The notes under the pieces are model-generated. The model did not search any database. It saw nothing but the letters and a program-made list of their open reading frames with translations, and was not told the origin of the DNA. 64,000 nucleotides of DNA from NCBI GenBank assembly GCA_934454635.1, contig CAKSFR010000007.1:62001-126000 (forward strand). Direction: 5' to 3'. This document shows, piece after piece, positions 24,753-33,293 of the stretch (position 1 is its first letter; each line of letters starts with the position of its first letter). The translations under genes were made by a program, and so were the position numbers. The DNA comes from an uncultured Ruminiclostridium sp. Its GTDB lineage: Bacteria > Bacillota > Clostridia > Oscillospirales > Ruminococcaceae.

Positions 24753-27461
24753 TTACTTAGCTGATTTTTTTGATTTGCTGTATGCCTTTTTGAAATTGTG
24801 TTCGTCGTCTTCCGAACCGTTCTCCTGCGCGTGCGGAATTTCCTTTTCAACAAAGTGCTTTCCGTAATAAGCATTGAGGTACATCTGCTTTATCTCGCTC
24901 ATTAGCGGATAGCGCGGGTTAGCGCCCGTGCACTGGTCGTCGAACGCCTGTTCGGTCATTTCGTCAAGACGGTCGAGGAAGTTCTTTTCATCGATTCCAT
25001 AATCCTTTATCGTCTTTTTTATACCGATTTTTTCCTTTAATTCATTTATCGCTTTGATAAGATTTTCGAGCTTTTCTTCATCGTTCTTTCCGCCCAGACC
25101 GAGATAATCCGCAACCTCTGCGTAGCGTGCAAGCGTATGCGGGTGGTCGTACTGTGAGAAAGTACCCATTTTTGCGGGAACTTCATTTGCGTTGAAACGA
25201 AGCACTTCTTCGATCATCAGGGCATTCGCAACGCCGTGCGGGAGATGGTGGAACGCGCCGAGCTTATGCGCCATGGAGTGGCATACACCAAGGAAAGCGT
25301 TTGCGAATGCCATACCCGCCATAGTAGCGGCGTTAGCCATTTTTTCGCGCGCTTCAACGTCAGTCTGTCCATTCTCATACGCACGGGGCAGATACTCAAA
25401 AATCGTCTTTAACGCCTTAAGCGCAAGCCCGTCGGTATAATCGGTAGCCATTACCGAAGCGTAAGCCTCAAGCGCGTGGGTAACCGCGTCGATACCCGAA
25501 GCGGAAGTAAGTCCCTTGGGCGCGCTCATGTGGAAATCTGTGTCGATAATAGCCATATTCGGGAGCAGCTCATAGTCCGCGAGAGGATATTTTACGCCTG
25601 TCTGCTCGTCGGTAATTACCGCGAAAGGCGTTACCTCGCTGCCTGTTCCCGCAGAGGTCGGAATAGCGATAAAATATGCCTTTTCGCCCATTTTCGGGAA
25701 AGTGTAAACACGCTTGCGAATGTCGATAAAGCGCATAGCCATATCCATAAAGTCAACCTCGGGGTGTTCATACATTACCCACATGATCTTCGCCGCGTCC
25801 ATAGCGGAACCGCCGCCGAGAGCGATAATGCAGTCGGGTTGGAACGCTGTCATCTGCTTTGTGCCTTCCTTTGCGCACGCAAGCGTCGGGTCGGGAGCAA
25901 CATCAAAGAACGTAGTGTGCTGGATTCCCATTTCGTCAAGCTTGTCGGTTATCGCCTTGGTATATCCGTTCTGATAGAGGAAGCTGTCGGTTACGATGAA
26001 CGCTCTTTTCTTGTTCATCACATTCTTCAGCTCGTCAAGCGCTACCGGCAGGCAGCCCTTCTTAATATAAACCTTCTGAGGCGCTCTGAACCACAACATA
26101 TTCTGTCTCCTTTCAGCCACGGTCTTGATATTGATCAGGTGCTTTACGCCGACATTTTCGCTCACGCTGTTTCCTCCCCACGAGCCGCAGCCGAGGGTAA
26201 GCGAGGGAGCGAGCTTGAAGTTGTAAAGGTCGCCGATACCGCCATGCGACGAAGGAGTATTGACAAGAATACGGCAGGTTTTCATGCGCGCCGCAAATTC
26301 GCTTATCTTTTCGCGCTCGGTGACCTCGTTGAGATATATTGAAGAGGTGTGACCGTAACCGCCGTCAGCGATAAGGTGTTCAGCCTTTTCAAACGCGTCG
26401 TTCAGATCTTCAGCCTTGTACATTGCAAGTACGGGAGAAAGCTTTTCGTGAGCAAACTCCTCGGAAAGGTCAACGCTCGTTACCTCGCCGATAAGAATTT
26501 TTGTTCCGTCGGGAACCTTAACGCCGGCAAGCGCCGCAATTTTAGCGGCGGGCTGACCTACTATCTTTGCGTTAAGCGCGCCGTTGATAATAATTGTTTT
26601 TCTTACCTTTTCGGTTTCTTCCGGGTCAAGGAAATAACAGCCGCGGTTTGCAAATTCGTCCTTTACCGCGTCATAAACGTTCTTGTGAACGATAACCGAC
26701 TGCTCGGAAGCGCATATCATACCGTTATCGAAAGTTTTGGAGTGGATAATGGAGCTTACGGCAAGCACAATATCAGCCGTTTCATCGATTATCGCGGGAG
26801 TATTTCCCGCGCCTACGCCGAGAGCGGGCTTGCCGCTTGAATATGCAGCCTTAACCATTCCGGGACCGCCCGTTGCAAGGATAATATCCGATTCTTTCAT
26901 GACAAGGTTGGTCATGTCAAGGCTGGGAACGTCTATCCATTCGATTATATTTTCGGGTGCGCCCGCAGCAACCGCTGCGTCGAGAACCAGCTTAGCCGCC
27001 GCGATAGTGGATTTTTTCGCGCGCGGGTGGGGGCTTATGATAATAGCGTTTCTGGTCTTTAGCGCTATAAGGCACTTGAAAATAGCGGTCGAGGTGGGAT
27101 TTGTCGTGGGAATAACCGCCGCAATAACGCCGATAGGCTCGGCAATCTTGGTTACTCCGTAAGCCTTGTCCTCCTCGATAACGCCGCAGGTCTTTGTATT
27201 TCTGTATGCGTTGTAAATGTATTCGGAAGCATAATTATTCTTTATAACCTTATCTTCCACAACGCCCATGCCGGTTTCTTCGACCGCCATTTTAGCAAGC
27301 GGTATTCTCGCCTTGTTTGCGGCTGAAGCAGCGGCAAAGAAGATTTTGTCAACCTGCTCCTGCGTGTAGGTCGCAAATCGCTTCTGCGCCTCTTTTACGC
27401 GCTTTAAAGCGTCCTCGAGAGCTTCAACGCCGTCAACGATTTTTCTTTCCTGTGTTTCCAT
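24753..27461 (-). CDS. adhE: Bifunctional acetaldehyde-CoA/alcohol dehydrogenase
   Basis: The 902-residue enzyme reduces acetyl-CoA to acetaldehyde and then ethanol with NADH. The N-terminal CoA-acylating aldehyde dehydrogenase half (about 1-440) has the nucleophile in GMICASEQS. The C-terminal half (about 460-870) is an iron-dependent alcohol dehydrogenase with GGGSAMDAAK, PTSAGTGSEVTPFAVI and the metal-binding CHSMAHKLGAFHHLPHG. The length matches spirosome-forming AdhE. It lies 13 bp after rex, the NADH-sensing repressor that normally controls it. The lysine-rich C-terminal tail after residue 885 is a small extension. Confidence 0.97.
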   Translation of the reverse strand: METQERKIVDGVEALEDALKRVKEAQKRFATYTQEQVDKIFFAAASAANKARIPLAKMAVEETGMGVVEDKVIKNNYASEYIYNAYRNTKTCGVIEEDKAYGVTKIAEPIGVIAAVIPTTNPTSTAIFKCLIALKTRNAIIISPHPRAKKSTIAAAKLVLDAAVAAGAPENIIEWIDVPSLDMTNLVMKESDIILATGGPGMVKAAYSSGKPALGVGAGNTPAIIDETADIVLAVSSIIHSKTFDNGMICASEQSVIVHKNVYDAVKDEFANRGCYFLDPEETEKVRKTIIINGALNAKIVGQPAAKIAALAGVKVPDGTKILIGEVTSVDLSEEFAHEKLSPVLAMYKAEDLNDAFEKAEHLIADGGYGHTSSIYLNEVTEREKISEFAARMKTCRILVNTPSSHGGIGDLYNFKLAPSLTLGCGSWGGNSVSENVGVKHLINIKTVAERRQNMLWFRAPQKVYIKKGCLPVALDELKNVMNKKRAFIVTDSFLYQNGYTKAITDKLDEMGIQHTTFFDVAPDPTLACAKEGTKQMTAFQPDCIIALGGGSAMDAAKIMWVMYEHPEVDFMDMAMRFIDIRKRVYTFPKMGEKAYFIAIPTSAGTGSEVTPFAVITDEQTGVKYPLADYELLPNMAIIDTDFHMSAPKGLTSASGIDAVTHALEAYASVMATDYTDGLALKALKTIFEYLPRAYENGQTDVEAREKMANAATMAGMAFANAFLGVCHSMAHKLGAFHHLPHGVANALMIEEVLRFNANEVPAKMGTFSQYDHPHTLARYAEVADYLGLGGKNDEEKLENLIKAINELKEKIGIKKTIKDYGIDEKNFLDRLDEMTEQAFDDQCTGANPRYPLMSEIKQMYLNAYYGKHFVEKEIPHAQENGSEDDEHNFKKAYSKSKKSAK

Positions 27462-27474
27462 ACGATACCTCCTG

Positions 27475-28101
27475 TTAATTTGTTATCTGAGATTTAAGGT
27501 GTGCAAGGGAAAGCGCCATATTTTCATACTGGATTATCACGTCCGGCGGCGCGCTGAGCCGACACGGAGCGAAACACCAGATTGCTTTTATTCCGTTTTT
27601 GAGAAAAATGTCGCATACGCTCTGCGCCGCTTCTGCGGGAACGGCAATAATGCCGATTTTCACTTTGTTTTCTGCGCAGAACGACGGGAAAAGCGCCATC
27701 GGCAAAATAGGCTTTCCGCTGTCCGACTTTTCCTCATCGAGAGTCTTGGCGTCAAACGCCGCAAGCAGCGATAATCCGAACTGTCCGAATCCGCCGTAAT
27801 CGAGAAGCGCTCTTCCTAGCTTTCCTGCTCCGACAATTACCGTTTCGCCGTTTTTTCCGTCAAGAAAATTTTTCAGGCAAGCGACAAGCTCGGCTGTAGC
27901 ATATCCTATTTTCGGTTTTCCCGAACCGCACAGAGCACCCAAGTCTTTTCTTACCTGAACATCGCCGAGTCCAAGCGCTTTCGCGATTGAAGTTGCGGAA
28001 ATATTTTCCGTGTCCGGCGGCAGCGTTTCAAGATATTTAAGATAAATCGGTATCCTGCCGAGCGTTGCTCGGGAAATTTCGGTTTCTTTCAGAATTATCA
28101 C
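27475..28101 (-). CDS. rex: Redox-sensing transcriptional repressor Rex
   Basis: The 208-residue repressor has a winged-helix DNA-binding domain (1-75, with LGLGDVQVRKDL) and a Rossmann domain with IVGAGKLGRAL (GxGxxG at 91-96) that senses the NADH/NAD+ ratio. It regulates fermentation genes such as adhE directly downstream. The start is odd: no ATG occurs near the expected N-terminus. The in-frame GTG (28099-28101) overlaps the strong GGAGGTG ribosome site, so initiation may occur there or at an ATT/CTG 6-9 nt further on. Confidence 0.93.
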   Translation of the reverse strand: MIILKETEISRATLGRIPIYLKYLETLPPDTENISATSIAKALGLGDVQVRKDLGALCGSGKPKIGYATAELVACLKNFLDGKNGETVIVGAGKLGRALLDYGGFGQFGLSLLAAFDAKTLDEEKSDSGKPILPMALFPSFCAENKVKIGIIAVPAEAAQSVCDIFLKNGIKAIWCFAPCRLSAPPDVIIQYENMALSLAHLKSQITN

Positions 28102-28124
28102 CTCCGCTTCTTTTCTCTGTCTTT

Positions 28125-28196
28125 ATTCTAACAGGTTTCACGGAGTTTGTGAATTGCCGTTTTCTCATATAGGTATTGCAGGTATCGATATACCTG
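28125..28196 (-). promoter_or_regulatory. rex-adhE promoter with two inverted repeats
   Basis: TTCACA (28148-28153) and TAGAAT (28125-28130) have a 17-bp spacer. The inverted repeat TTCAC-N7-GTGAA (28137-28153) overlaps the -35. A second one, CAGGTAT-N4-ATACCTG (28179-28196), lies 26 bp upstream. The first is the candidate site for Rex self-control, though it is not the textbook TTGTTAANNNNTTAACAA. Confidence 0.6.
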
Positions 28197-28251
28197 TTAA
28201 CGAAACCGCAAATACGCGCCGATACGTTTATTTTACTGCTCTGCGCGCGTG

Positions 28252-28794
28252 TTATTCGTGATATTTATCTACAATCTCGCCCAAAATATCTTTCCACAAA
28301 AATTTTCCGTTTTCATGGATCATATACCCGTGATGTGAATTTTCTTTCGGCAGCGAAACTGAACCGGGATTCATGCAGACGTAATTCTCATGCTTGACGC
28401 ACTTCGGAACGTGCGTGTGTCCGTGCAGCAGAATATCGTCCTTATGAAGCGGCGGGAGATTATCTTCGTTATAAATATGTCCGTGGGTCGCATATATCGT
28501 TCTGCCGTCAATCTCAAGAACGGCATAATCAGCCATTACGGGAAACTGAAGCACCATTTGATCTACCTCGGCGTCGCAGTTGCCCCTTACGCACAAAATG
28601 TCGTTTTTCATTTCGTTCAGCATAGCGATAACCTGCTTCGGAGCGTATTCCTGCGGCAGGTCATTTCTCGGACCGTGATACAGAATATCTCCGAGCAGAA
28701 GCAGCCTGTCCGCCCCCTCCGCTCTATAGCGTTCAAGCATCAAACGGCAGTAATATGCGCTTCCGTGTATATCAGACGCGATAAAAAGCTTCAT
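28252..28794 (-). CDS. yfcE: YfcE-type metallophosphodiesterase
   Basis: The 180-residue cytoplasmic enzyme has the full calcineurin-like set: ASDIHG (Asp8, His10), GDILYHG, GNCD, THGH and GHTH. These bind two Mn2+ ions and hydrolyse phosphodiesters. The YfcE family cleaves model phosphodiesters and its physiological substrate is uncertain. The start follows AAAGGAGAC just after the LysR gene, so the two may share a transcript. Confidence 0.9.
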   Translation of the reverse strand: MKLFIASDIHGSAYYCRLMLERYRAEGADRLLLLGDILYHGPRNDLPQEYAPKQVIAMLNEMKNDILCVRGNCDAEVDQMVLQFPVMADYAVLEIDGRTIYATHGHIYNEDNLPPLHKDDILLHGHTHVPKCVKHENYVCMNPGSVSLPKENSHHGYMIHENGKFLWKDILGEIVDKYHE

Positions 28795-28806
28795 TTTTGT
28801 CTCCTT

Positions 28807-29742
28807 TTATATGAACTGTGCGAATGTTTCACGCTTAGACCTGACGAGGTTTTCAACAAACAAGCTGTCCAACGCAGAAAGCGTATAATCACGGCGGTGA
28901 ATAAGCAAATCCTTGTAAACGCGCTTGTTTTCGCCGCACACACGCTGAACCAATCCGTAACGCGCAAGCGTTTTTTCGGGAACAGGCGACACCCACATAA
29001 ACGTTTCCGGATTTTGGGCGAGAAGCTCAAACTGGCTTCCCTGCTCAAAAACGAATATGCGCCTGCCCGAATTATCCGGCAGTTCCTCTTTTTTCACTTC
29101 GGAAAACGGCATCGACGGTACATACGGATCTGCGTGAGCAATTTCCATATAATCCTTTAAATCGTCAAAGGTTATCGTTTCTTTTTCTGCAAGAGGGCTT
29201 TTTTCATTCATAAGCAGAAGATAGCGAAACTCGGTTATAAGCTCATAGTCCAGCCCTTTTTCGTCCATCATATTCTTATAGTAGCGGTCATAACTCTCGG
29301 CATAGCGGATTATTCCGAGCTTATAATCCTCCTGCAATATATTTTTAATCGCGCGCATGGCGTTCGTTTCCTTATAGAAAACTTCGACCTCCGCGCTGTT
29401 GTCAAGCGATTTTGAAAATGAGGCAAAAGCACTTGTAATGTAGCTTGCGCGCGGGACAGAGATCGAAAAACGCTTTTTGCTGACATTTCCGCTGCTGAAC
29501 ATATTCTCAATAGCGTCGATCTGCTTCAGAACGGTTTTGGCATACCGCACAAAGACCTCGCCGTCAGGAGTAAGGAACATTCCCTTTGCGCTGCGCTCAA
29601 AAAGCGTTACGCCCAAAGTCGTTTCAAGCTCTTTTATAGCGCGGCTGAGCGCCGATTGTCCGACGTAAAGCGTTTCAGCGGCTTTGTTTATCGAATTTGT
29701 TTCGGCAATTTCGACTGCGTACTTCATGTGCAGCAAATTCAT
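28807..29742 (-). CDS. LysR-family transcriptional regulator
   Basis: The 311-residue protein has the LysR N-terminal winged helix (about 1-60: SINKAAETLYVGQSALSRAI and LFERSAKGMFLTPDG) and a periplasmic-binding-like effector domain (about 90-300). It is placed between yfcE and the Na+-pump decarboxylase genes, which are its most likely targets in view of the large inverted repeat near the oadG promoter, but this is inference. Start ATG 29742 follows AGAGGAG. A TATAAT at 29790-29795 with a poor -35 could be its promoter. Confidence 0.9.
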   Translation of the reverse strand: MNLLHMKYAVEIAETNSINKAAETLYVGQSALSRAIKELETTLGVTLFERSAKGMFLTPDGEVFVRYAKTVLKQIDAIENMFSSGNVSKKRFSISVPRASYITSAFASFSKSLDNSAEVEVFYKETNAMRAIKNILQEDYKLGIIRYAESYDRYYKNMMDEKGLDYELITEFRYLLLMNEKSPLAEKETITFDDLKDYMEIAHADPYVPSMPFSEVKKEELPDNSGRRIFVFEQGSQFELLAQNPETFMWVSPVPEKTLARYGLVQRVCGENKRVYKDLLIHRRDYTLSALDSLFVENLVRSKRETFAQFI

Positions 29743-29840
29743 CTTATTCTCCTCTGTGCGCGATTTTCGCGCTTTTATTATTCTTTTTTATTATATCACA
29801 TTTTTTGCGAAAAGTCTACACGGATATTGCAAATTTGCAC

Positions 29841-29876
29841 AAAAAAACAGCACCGCAACCGAAATTGCAGTGCTGT
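29841..29876 (-). terminator. Rho-independent terminator after oadB
   Basis: ACAGCACTGCAA-type arms (29847-29858 and 29865-29876, one bulge) are followed on the minus strand by seven Ts (29841-29847). It separates oadB from the LysR gene. Confidence 0.85.
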
Positions 29877-29881
29877 AAGGT

Positions 29882-31072
29882 TTAGCCGAATATTGCGAGA
29901 AGCACGCCCGCCGCAACAGCCGAGCCGATAACGCCGGCTACGTTCGGACCCATTGCGTGCATGAGCAGGAAGTTTGAGGGATTTTCCTCCTGTCCGACCT
30001 TCTGTGAAACACGCGCAGCCATAGGAACCGCGGATACGCCCGCAGAACCGATAAGCGGGTTGATTTTTCCGCCCGAGAGAAGGTACATAAGCTTTCCGAG
30101 AAGAACGCCGCAGGCTGTACCGATACAGAAAGCGATAAGACCGAGAACGATAATCATAATTGTTCTCATACTCAGGAAGTTCGCCGCAGTAGCGGTTGCG
30201 CCTACCGTTACGCCGAGCATAATTGTAATAATGTTCATGAGTTCGTTGGAAGCGGTCTTTACAAGACGTTCAACAGCGCCGCTCTCCTTGAACAGGTTAC
30301 CGAGCATCAGCATACCTACGAGAGGAGTTGCGGACGGAACAAGGAACGAAACGATTATTGTAACCGCAATCGGGAAAATTATCTTTTCACGCTTTGTAAC
30401 CTGACGAAGCTGACCCATTTTAACCAAACGCTCTTTCTTCGTGGTGAGCGCGCGCATGATAGGCGGCTGAATAACGGGAACGAGCGCCATGTACGAATAC
30501 GCCGCGACCGCAATGGAACCAAGCATTTCGGGAGCGAGCTTCGACGTGAGGTAAATCGCCGTGGGTCCGTCCGCGCCGCCGATGATAGCGATAGAAGCAG
30601 CCTGACGAAGCGAGAAATCAACGATTCCCGTAGAAGCAAGCGCACACGCGCCGAGGAAAGTAAAGAAGATACCGCCCTGCGCCGCCGCGCCGAGGAAGAA
30701 GCTCTTCGGGTTTGCAATCAGCGGACCGAAGTCGGTCATACAGCCGATTCCGAGGAATATAAGCGGCGGGAACAGCTGAAGCTTTACGCCCAGATAAATT
30801 ATATCAAGCAATCCTCCGTCGTGAAGCACCCGACCGTAATCAACATTTGTTGTAAGAAAAAATTCGGGGTGATACATTTCAGCGCCCGGAATGTTCGTAA
30901 GAGCCATACCGAAAGCGATAGGGAGCAGAAGCATCGGCTCATATCCCTTTACGATAGCGAGATACATAAGTACAAAGGAAATGAGCAGCATTATTCCCTG
31001 CGGCAATGTTATGTTGCAGAATGCGGATTCCTGCCACAGATCCGCAACCGTTTTAAGAAAAACCTCAATCAT
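29882..31072 (-). CDS. oadB: Na+-transporting decarboxylase beta subunit
   Basis: The 396-residue integral membrane protein matches the OadB/MmdB/GcdB family, which couples decarboxylation of a biotinylated acid to Na+ export. Characteristic segments include the [18 protein letters not shown] motif, with the Asp that carries Na+, and a C-terminal [18 protein letters not shown] helix. About nine to eleven helices are seen. The carboxyltransferase alpha and biotin carrier subunits are absent nearby, so the pump (oxaloacetate, methylmalonyl-CoA or glutaconyl-CoA type) cannot be specified. It follows oadG by about 40 bp with only a weak ribosome site. Confidence 0.92.
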   Translation of the reverse strand: MIEVFLKTVADLWQESAFCNITLPQGIMLLISFVLMYLAIVKGYEPMLLLPIAFGMALTNIPGAEMYHPEFFLTTNVDYGRVLHDGGLLDIIYLGVKLQLFPPLIFLGIGCMTDFGPLIANPKSFFLGAAAQGGIFFTFLGACALASTGIVDFSLRQAASIAIIGGADGPTAIYLTSKLAPEMLGSIAVAAYSYMALVPVIQPPIMRALTTKKERLVKMGQLRQVTKREKIIFPIAVTIIVSFLVPSATPLVGMLMLGNLFKESGAVERLVKTASNELMNIITIMLGVTVGATATAANFLSMRTIMIIVLGLIAFCIGTACGVLLGKLMYLLSGGKINPLIGSAGVSAVPMAARVSQKVGQEENPSNFLLMHAMGPNVAGVIGSAVAAGVLLAIFG

Positions 31073-31112
31073 GTTTTGTGACCATACCTTTCCGCTTTTT
31101 GTCAGCGCCTAA

Positions 31113-31523
31113 TCAAAAGCCCCTCGTGTTTTCGATAACGCCGGCAGCACTCCAGCCGGAACGCTGCGCCTTATCCCGTTTCTTGACGCCCGTTATGCAG
31201 TATTGCTTACCGTCGGCTTCTCCATACGCGGCGATAGCGGCGGAAATAACCGCGATAACCTCGTCGTCGTCCTCATCCGCCTCTTCGACAGCTTCAGCGA
31301 CAGGCTGAGCGGCGGGAGCCTCCGCCTTTATCGGCTCGGCTTTTTTCTTGTTCCGACCGAGGATCGCACCCATAAGATAGAGTATTCCGATAAGAATTGC
31401 CAGAGCAAGGAATACGACTGCGATACCCGTTATAACCGTAGACGCCACAAGTCCCCAGTAGCCGTCGTCGGACGGTGTGAGAAGCGCCGAATTATCGGCG
31501 CACAGTGCCATGAAATTGAACAT
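31113..31523 (-). CDS. oadG: Na+-transporting decarboxylase gamma-type subunit
   Basis: The 136-residue protein has a single N-terminal membrane helix (about residues 22-50, LVASTVITGIAVVFLALAIL) typical of the OAD gamma subunit. An Ala/Glu/Pro linker and a strongly acidic stretch EEADEDDDEV follow, then VIAVISAAIAAYGEAD, also family-typical. The gamma subunit anchors the complex on the membrane. I prefer ATG 31523 because the AAGGAG site abuts the ATG three codons earlier without spacing. The gene has its own promoter (31591-31619). Confidence 0.85.
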   Translation of the reverse strand: MFNFMALCADNSALLTPSDDGYWGLVASTVITGIAVVFLALAILIGILYLMGAILGRNKKKAEPIKAEAPAAQPVAEAVEEADEDDDEVIAVISAAIAAYGEADGKQYCITGVKKRDKAQRSGWSAAGVIENTRGF

Positions 31524-31590
31524 ATCGTTCATCTCCTTATACTTTCTTTTTGCGACAAAACGTAAACCGTCGTGTTAAAAAATCAAATTT

Positions 31591-31619
31591 ATTATACAAC
31601 ATTTTAAGAAAAATTTCAA
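31591..31619 (-). promoter_or_regulatory. Promoter of oadG-oadB
   Basis: Minus-strand TTGAAA (31614-31619), 17-bp spacer, TATAAT (31591-31596). Confidence 0.8.
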
Positions 31620-31625
31620 GTGTTT

Positions 31626-31655
31626 TTGTGGATTTTTTTGCAAAAATTTCCACAA
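31626..31655. promoter_or_regulatory. 30-bp inverted repeat upstream of the oadG -35
   Basis: TTGTGGA (31626-31632) and TCCACAA (31649-31655) flank a centre TTTTTGCAAAAA that is itself palindromic; 26 of 30 positions are symmetric. It lies 6 bp upstream of the -35 and is a plausible operator. Confidence 0.6.
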
Positions 31656-31721
31656 GTCAATACCATAAAGATATGTTTGCCGCGCGTTAAACCCATACGC
31701 TAAAATATTTTCGTACAAGTA

Positions 31722-31750
31722 TTGACAAAAACAGCAAAAGCTGTTATAAT
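31722..31750 (+). promoter_or_regulatory. Promoter of rpsF-ssb-rpsR
   Basis: TTGACA (31722-31727), 17-bp spacer, TATAAT (31745-31750), a perfect consensus. Confidence 0.92.
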
Positions 31751-31788
31751 GTTAAAGCATGATTGCATGAGCAGTCATAATCCTTGCT

Positions 31789-31813
31789 TGTACACAAATG
31801 TGCGGGCCGTACA
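31789..31813 (+). promoter_or_regulatory. Possible S6:S18 autoregulatory leader hairpin
   Basis: TGTAC (31789-31793) pairs with GTACA (31809-31813). ACA/TGT forms an inner stem, and the bulge between them reads GCGGGCC next to the G of a CCG. Leaders of rpsF operons bind S6:S18 through a CCG-containing bulge in such a hairpin. Confidence 0.45.
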
Positions 31814-31834
31814 GTCTATAAGGAGGTAAGAAAA

Positions 31835-32128
31835 ATGGCAAAGTTAGGCGAAAAGTATGAAGCAGTCGTAGTTTTCTCTTTAAAGAACGGAGAAGAAGCG
31901 GTGCAGTCGCTCGTAGCTAAGTTCTCTGACTTAGTCAAGCAGAACGCAGAACTCATAAACGTTGACGAATGGGGCAAGAGAAAGCTCGCATACGACATCA
32001 ATTATGAGACGGAAGGCTACTATGTAGTTTACAGTTTCGACAGCAAGCCTGATTTCCCGATGGAATTTGAACGTATCATCAACATTACCGACGGCGTTTT
32101 ACGTTCCCTCGTAACATTACGCAAGTAA
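31835..32128 (+). CDS. rpsF: Ribosomal protein S6
   Basis: The 97-residue small-subunit protein has the S6 ferredoxin-like fold, with KYEAVVVFSLKNG at the start and the conserved VDEWGKRKLAYDI and GYYVVYSF segments. S6 binds 16S rRNA as a heterodimer with S18. ATG 31835 is 5 bp after AAGGAGGTAAG, so the in-frame codons upstream are leader sequence. It opens the classic rpsF-ssb-rpsR operon. Confidence 0.97.
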   Translation: MAKLGEKYEAVVVFSLKNGEEAVQSLVAKFSDLVKQNAELINVDEWGKRKLAYDINYETEGYYVVYSFDSKPDFPMEFERIINITDGVLRSLVTLRK

Positions 32129-32158
32129 TCGGAAACAGACAAGCAGGAGGGTGTAAAT

Positions 32159-32641
32159 ATGTATAATAAGGTAATATTGCTCGGACGCGTCGTTCAGGAT
32201 CTTGAGCTTAAAACAACGCCCAGCGGCGTTTCGGTTCTCTCGTTCCGCATTGCCGTGGATCGCAGATTCCAGACTAAAGGCGAAGAACGCAAGTCGGATT
32301 TCTTTAACTGCGTTGCATGGAGAAATGAAGCTGAATTTATCAGCAGATACTGGACAAAGGGACGTCCGATTCTTGTCGAGGGCGAGCTTCAGAACAGAAG
32401 CTACACCGGCAACGACGGTGTGACCCGTTATGTTACCGAAGTTATCGTTGACCGCGCAGCCTTTACCGGCGACACAAGACCGCAGTCCGGCACGGGTTAT
32501 TCCGCAGGAAATTATCCGCCCCCTCCCCCTGTTCAGCACCCTGCTGAACAGTCAAATTCAGCGCCGACAGCCGCAAACGGCAGCTATACGGCGAACGATT
32601 TCGTTGAAACAACAAGTACCGACGATGATTATCCATTTTAA
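32159..32641 (+). CDS. ssb: Single-stranded DNA-binding protein
   Basis: The 160-residue protein has an OB fold (about 1-105: [30 protein letters not shown]), a flexible Pro/Ser/Asn-rich linker with a PPPPP run, and the acidic tip DDDYPF that recruits replication and repair proteins. It lies between rpsF and rpsR as usual in Firmicutes. The stretch encoding [10 protein letters not shown] resembles a CRISPR spacer at 59125-59159 (29 of 35 bases). Confidence 0.97.
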   Translation: MYNKVILLGRVVQDLELKTTPSGVSVLSFRIAVDRRFQTKGEERKSDFFNCVAWRNEAEFISRYWTKGRPILVEGELQNRSYTGNDGVTRYVTEVIVDRAAFTGDTRPQSGTGYSAGNYPPPPPVQHPAEQSNSAPTAANGSYTANDFVETTSTDDDYPF

Positions 32642-32658
32642 TGAAGGAGGATACTACA

Positions 32659-32916
32659 ATGGCTGAAAAGAAGGAAATGAACGACAGAGCAGCGCGCCCT
32701 GTTAAGCGTACCAGAAAAAAGGTTTGCCAGTTCTGTGCAGACAGAGCTGAATTTATTGATTACAAGGATGTTGCAAAGCTCAAGAAGTGCATGACCGAAC
32801 GCTCCAAGATTTTACCCCGCCGCGTTACCGGCTGCTGCGCTTATCATCAGAGAGAGCTTACAACAGCTATCAAGAAGGCAAGACAGATTGCCCTCATTCC
32901 TTACGTTTCCGACTAA
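32659..32916 (+). CDS. rpsR: Ribosomal protein S18
   Basis: The 85-residue protein has the S18 core ([36 protein letters not shown]). A cysteine pair CQFC near residue 23 together with GCC indicates the zinc-binding form. ATG 32659 follows AAGGAGGATACTACA; an ATG six codons earlier overlaps the ssb stop. It is last in the rpsF operon and is followed by a strong terminator. Confidence 0.97.
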   Translation: MAEKKEMNDRAARPVKRTRKKVCQFCADRAEFIDYKDVAKLKKCMTERSKILPRRVTGCCAYHQRELTTAIKKARQIALIPYVSD

Positions 32917-32930
32917 TCCGAAACAATTTA

Positions 32931-32966
32931 AAAGAGGAGTTGTTTTCACAGCTCCTCTTTTTTGTT
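32931..32966 (+). terminator. Terminator of the rpsF operon
   Basis: AAAGAGGAG and CTCCTCTTT (32931-32939 and 32952-32960) pair, with TGT/ACA extending the stem, followed by TTTTTTGTTTT. Confidence 0.9.
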
Positions 32967-33293
32967 TTATTTACAGCTGTCGCTTCGGAAAAAATTCTGA
33001 ATGCTTTCAAGAACATCGCTTTCCTCGGTTATAAAACCAAAGCCTCTCAGGCGCCTGCGTTTCTTATCGTCGCCGATATCAAACCTTGCGCGCTCGATAA
33101 ATCTATTGTCAGCATACGCAAGAATTGCGCGCACAAGCCCGTCGTAGAATATTTCTTCAGTGCTTTCAAGTTCAAAAATCACAAGCTCGCCGTTCTCGAT
33201 TTTTGCCGAAACGCTTCCGAGCAGCTCATCGCCGTCTTTAAGCTCATATCTGATACGATCGACAACCGCCTTGTTCTGCAAAATCGTAATCAT
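32967..33293 (-). CDS. Conserved hypothetical protein, possibly GNAT-like
   Basis: I do not firmly recognise this 108-residue protein. It has a mixed strand-helix pattern: an acidic N-terminal half with GELVIFELEST, then a helix FYDGLVRAILAYADNRFIERARF and a C-terminal RLRGFGFITEE. The last piece resembles the end of acetyltransferase domains (a helix, then a G-F-xxxx strand), but no acetyl-CoA loop is seen. Its ATG overlaps the TGA of rluB as ATGA, so it is translated with that gene and is the last member of the long scpA operon. Confidence 0.75.
   Translation of the reverse strand: MITILQNKAVVDRIRYELKDGDELLGSVSAKIENGELVIFELESTEEIFYDGLVRAILAYADNRFIERARFDIGDDKKRRRLRGFGFITEESDVLESIQNFFRSDSCK

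Larger units (their letters stand above)
31524..31834. other. Divergent regulatory region between oadG and rpsF
   Basis: The 311-bp gap contains the oadG promoter, a 30-bp near-perfect inverted repeat (31626-31655), the rpsF promoter and the rpsF leader. I see no gene in it. Confidence 0.7.

Noticed and set aside
31626..31655. DnaA boxes or an origin near rpsF
   Set aside because: TTTCCACAA and TTGTGGA do not fit TTATCCACA, and there is no cluster of boxes or replication gene.
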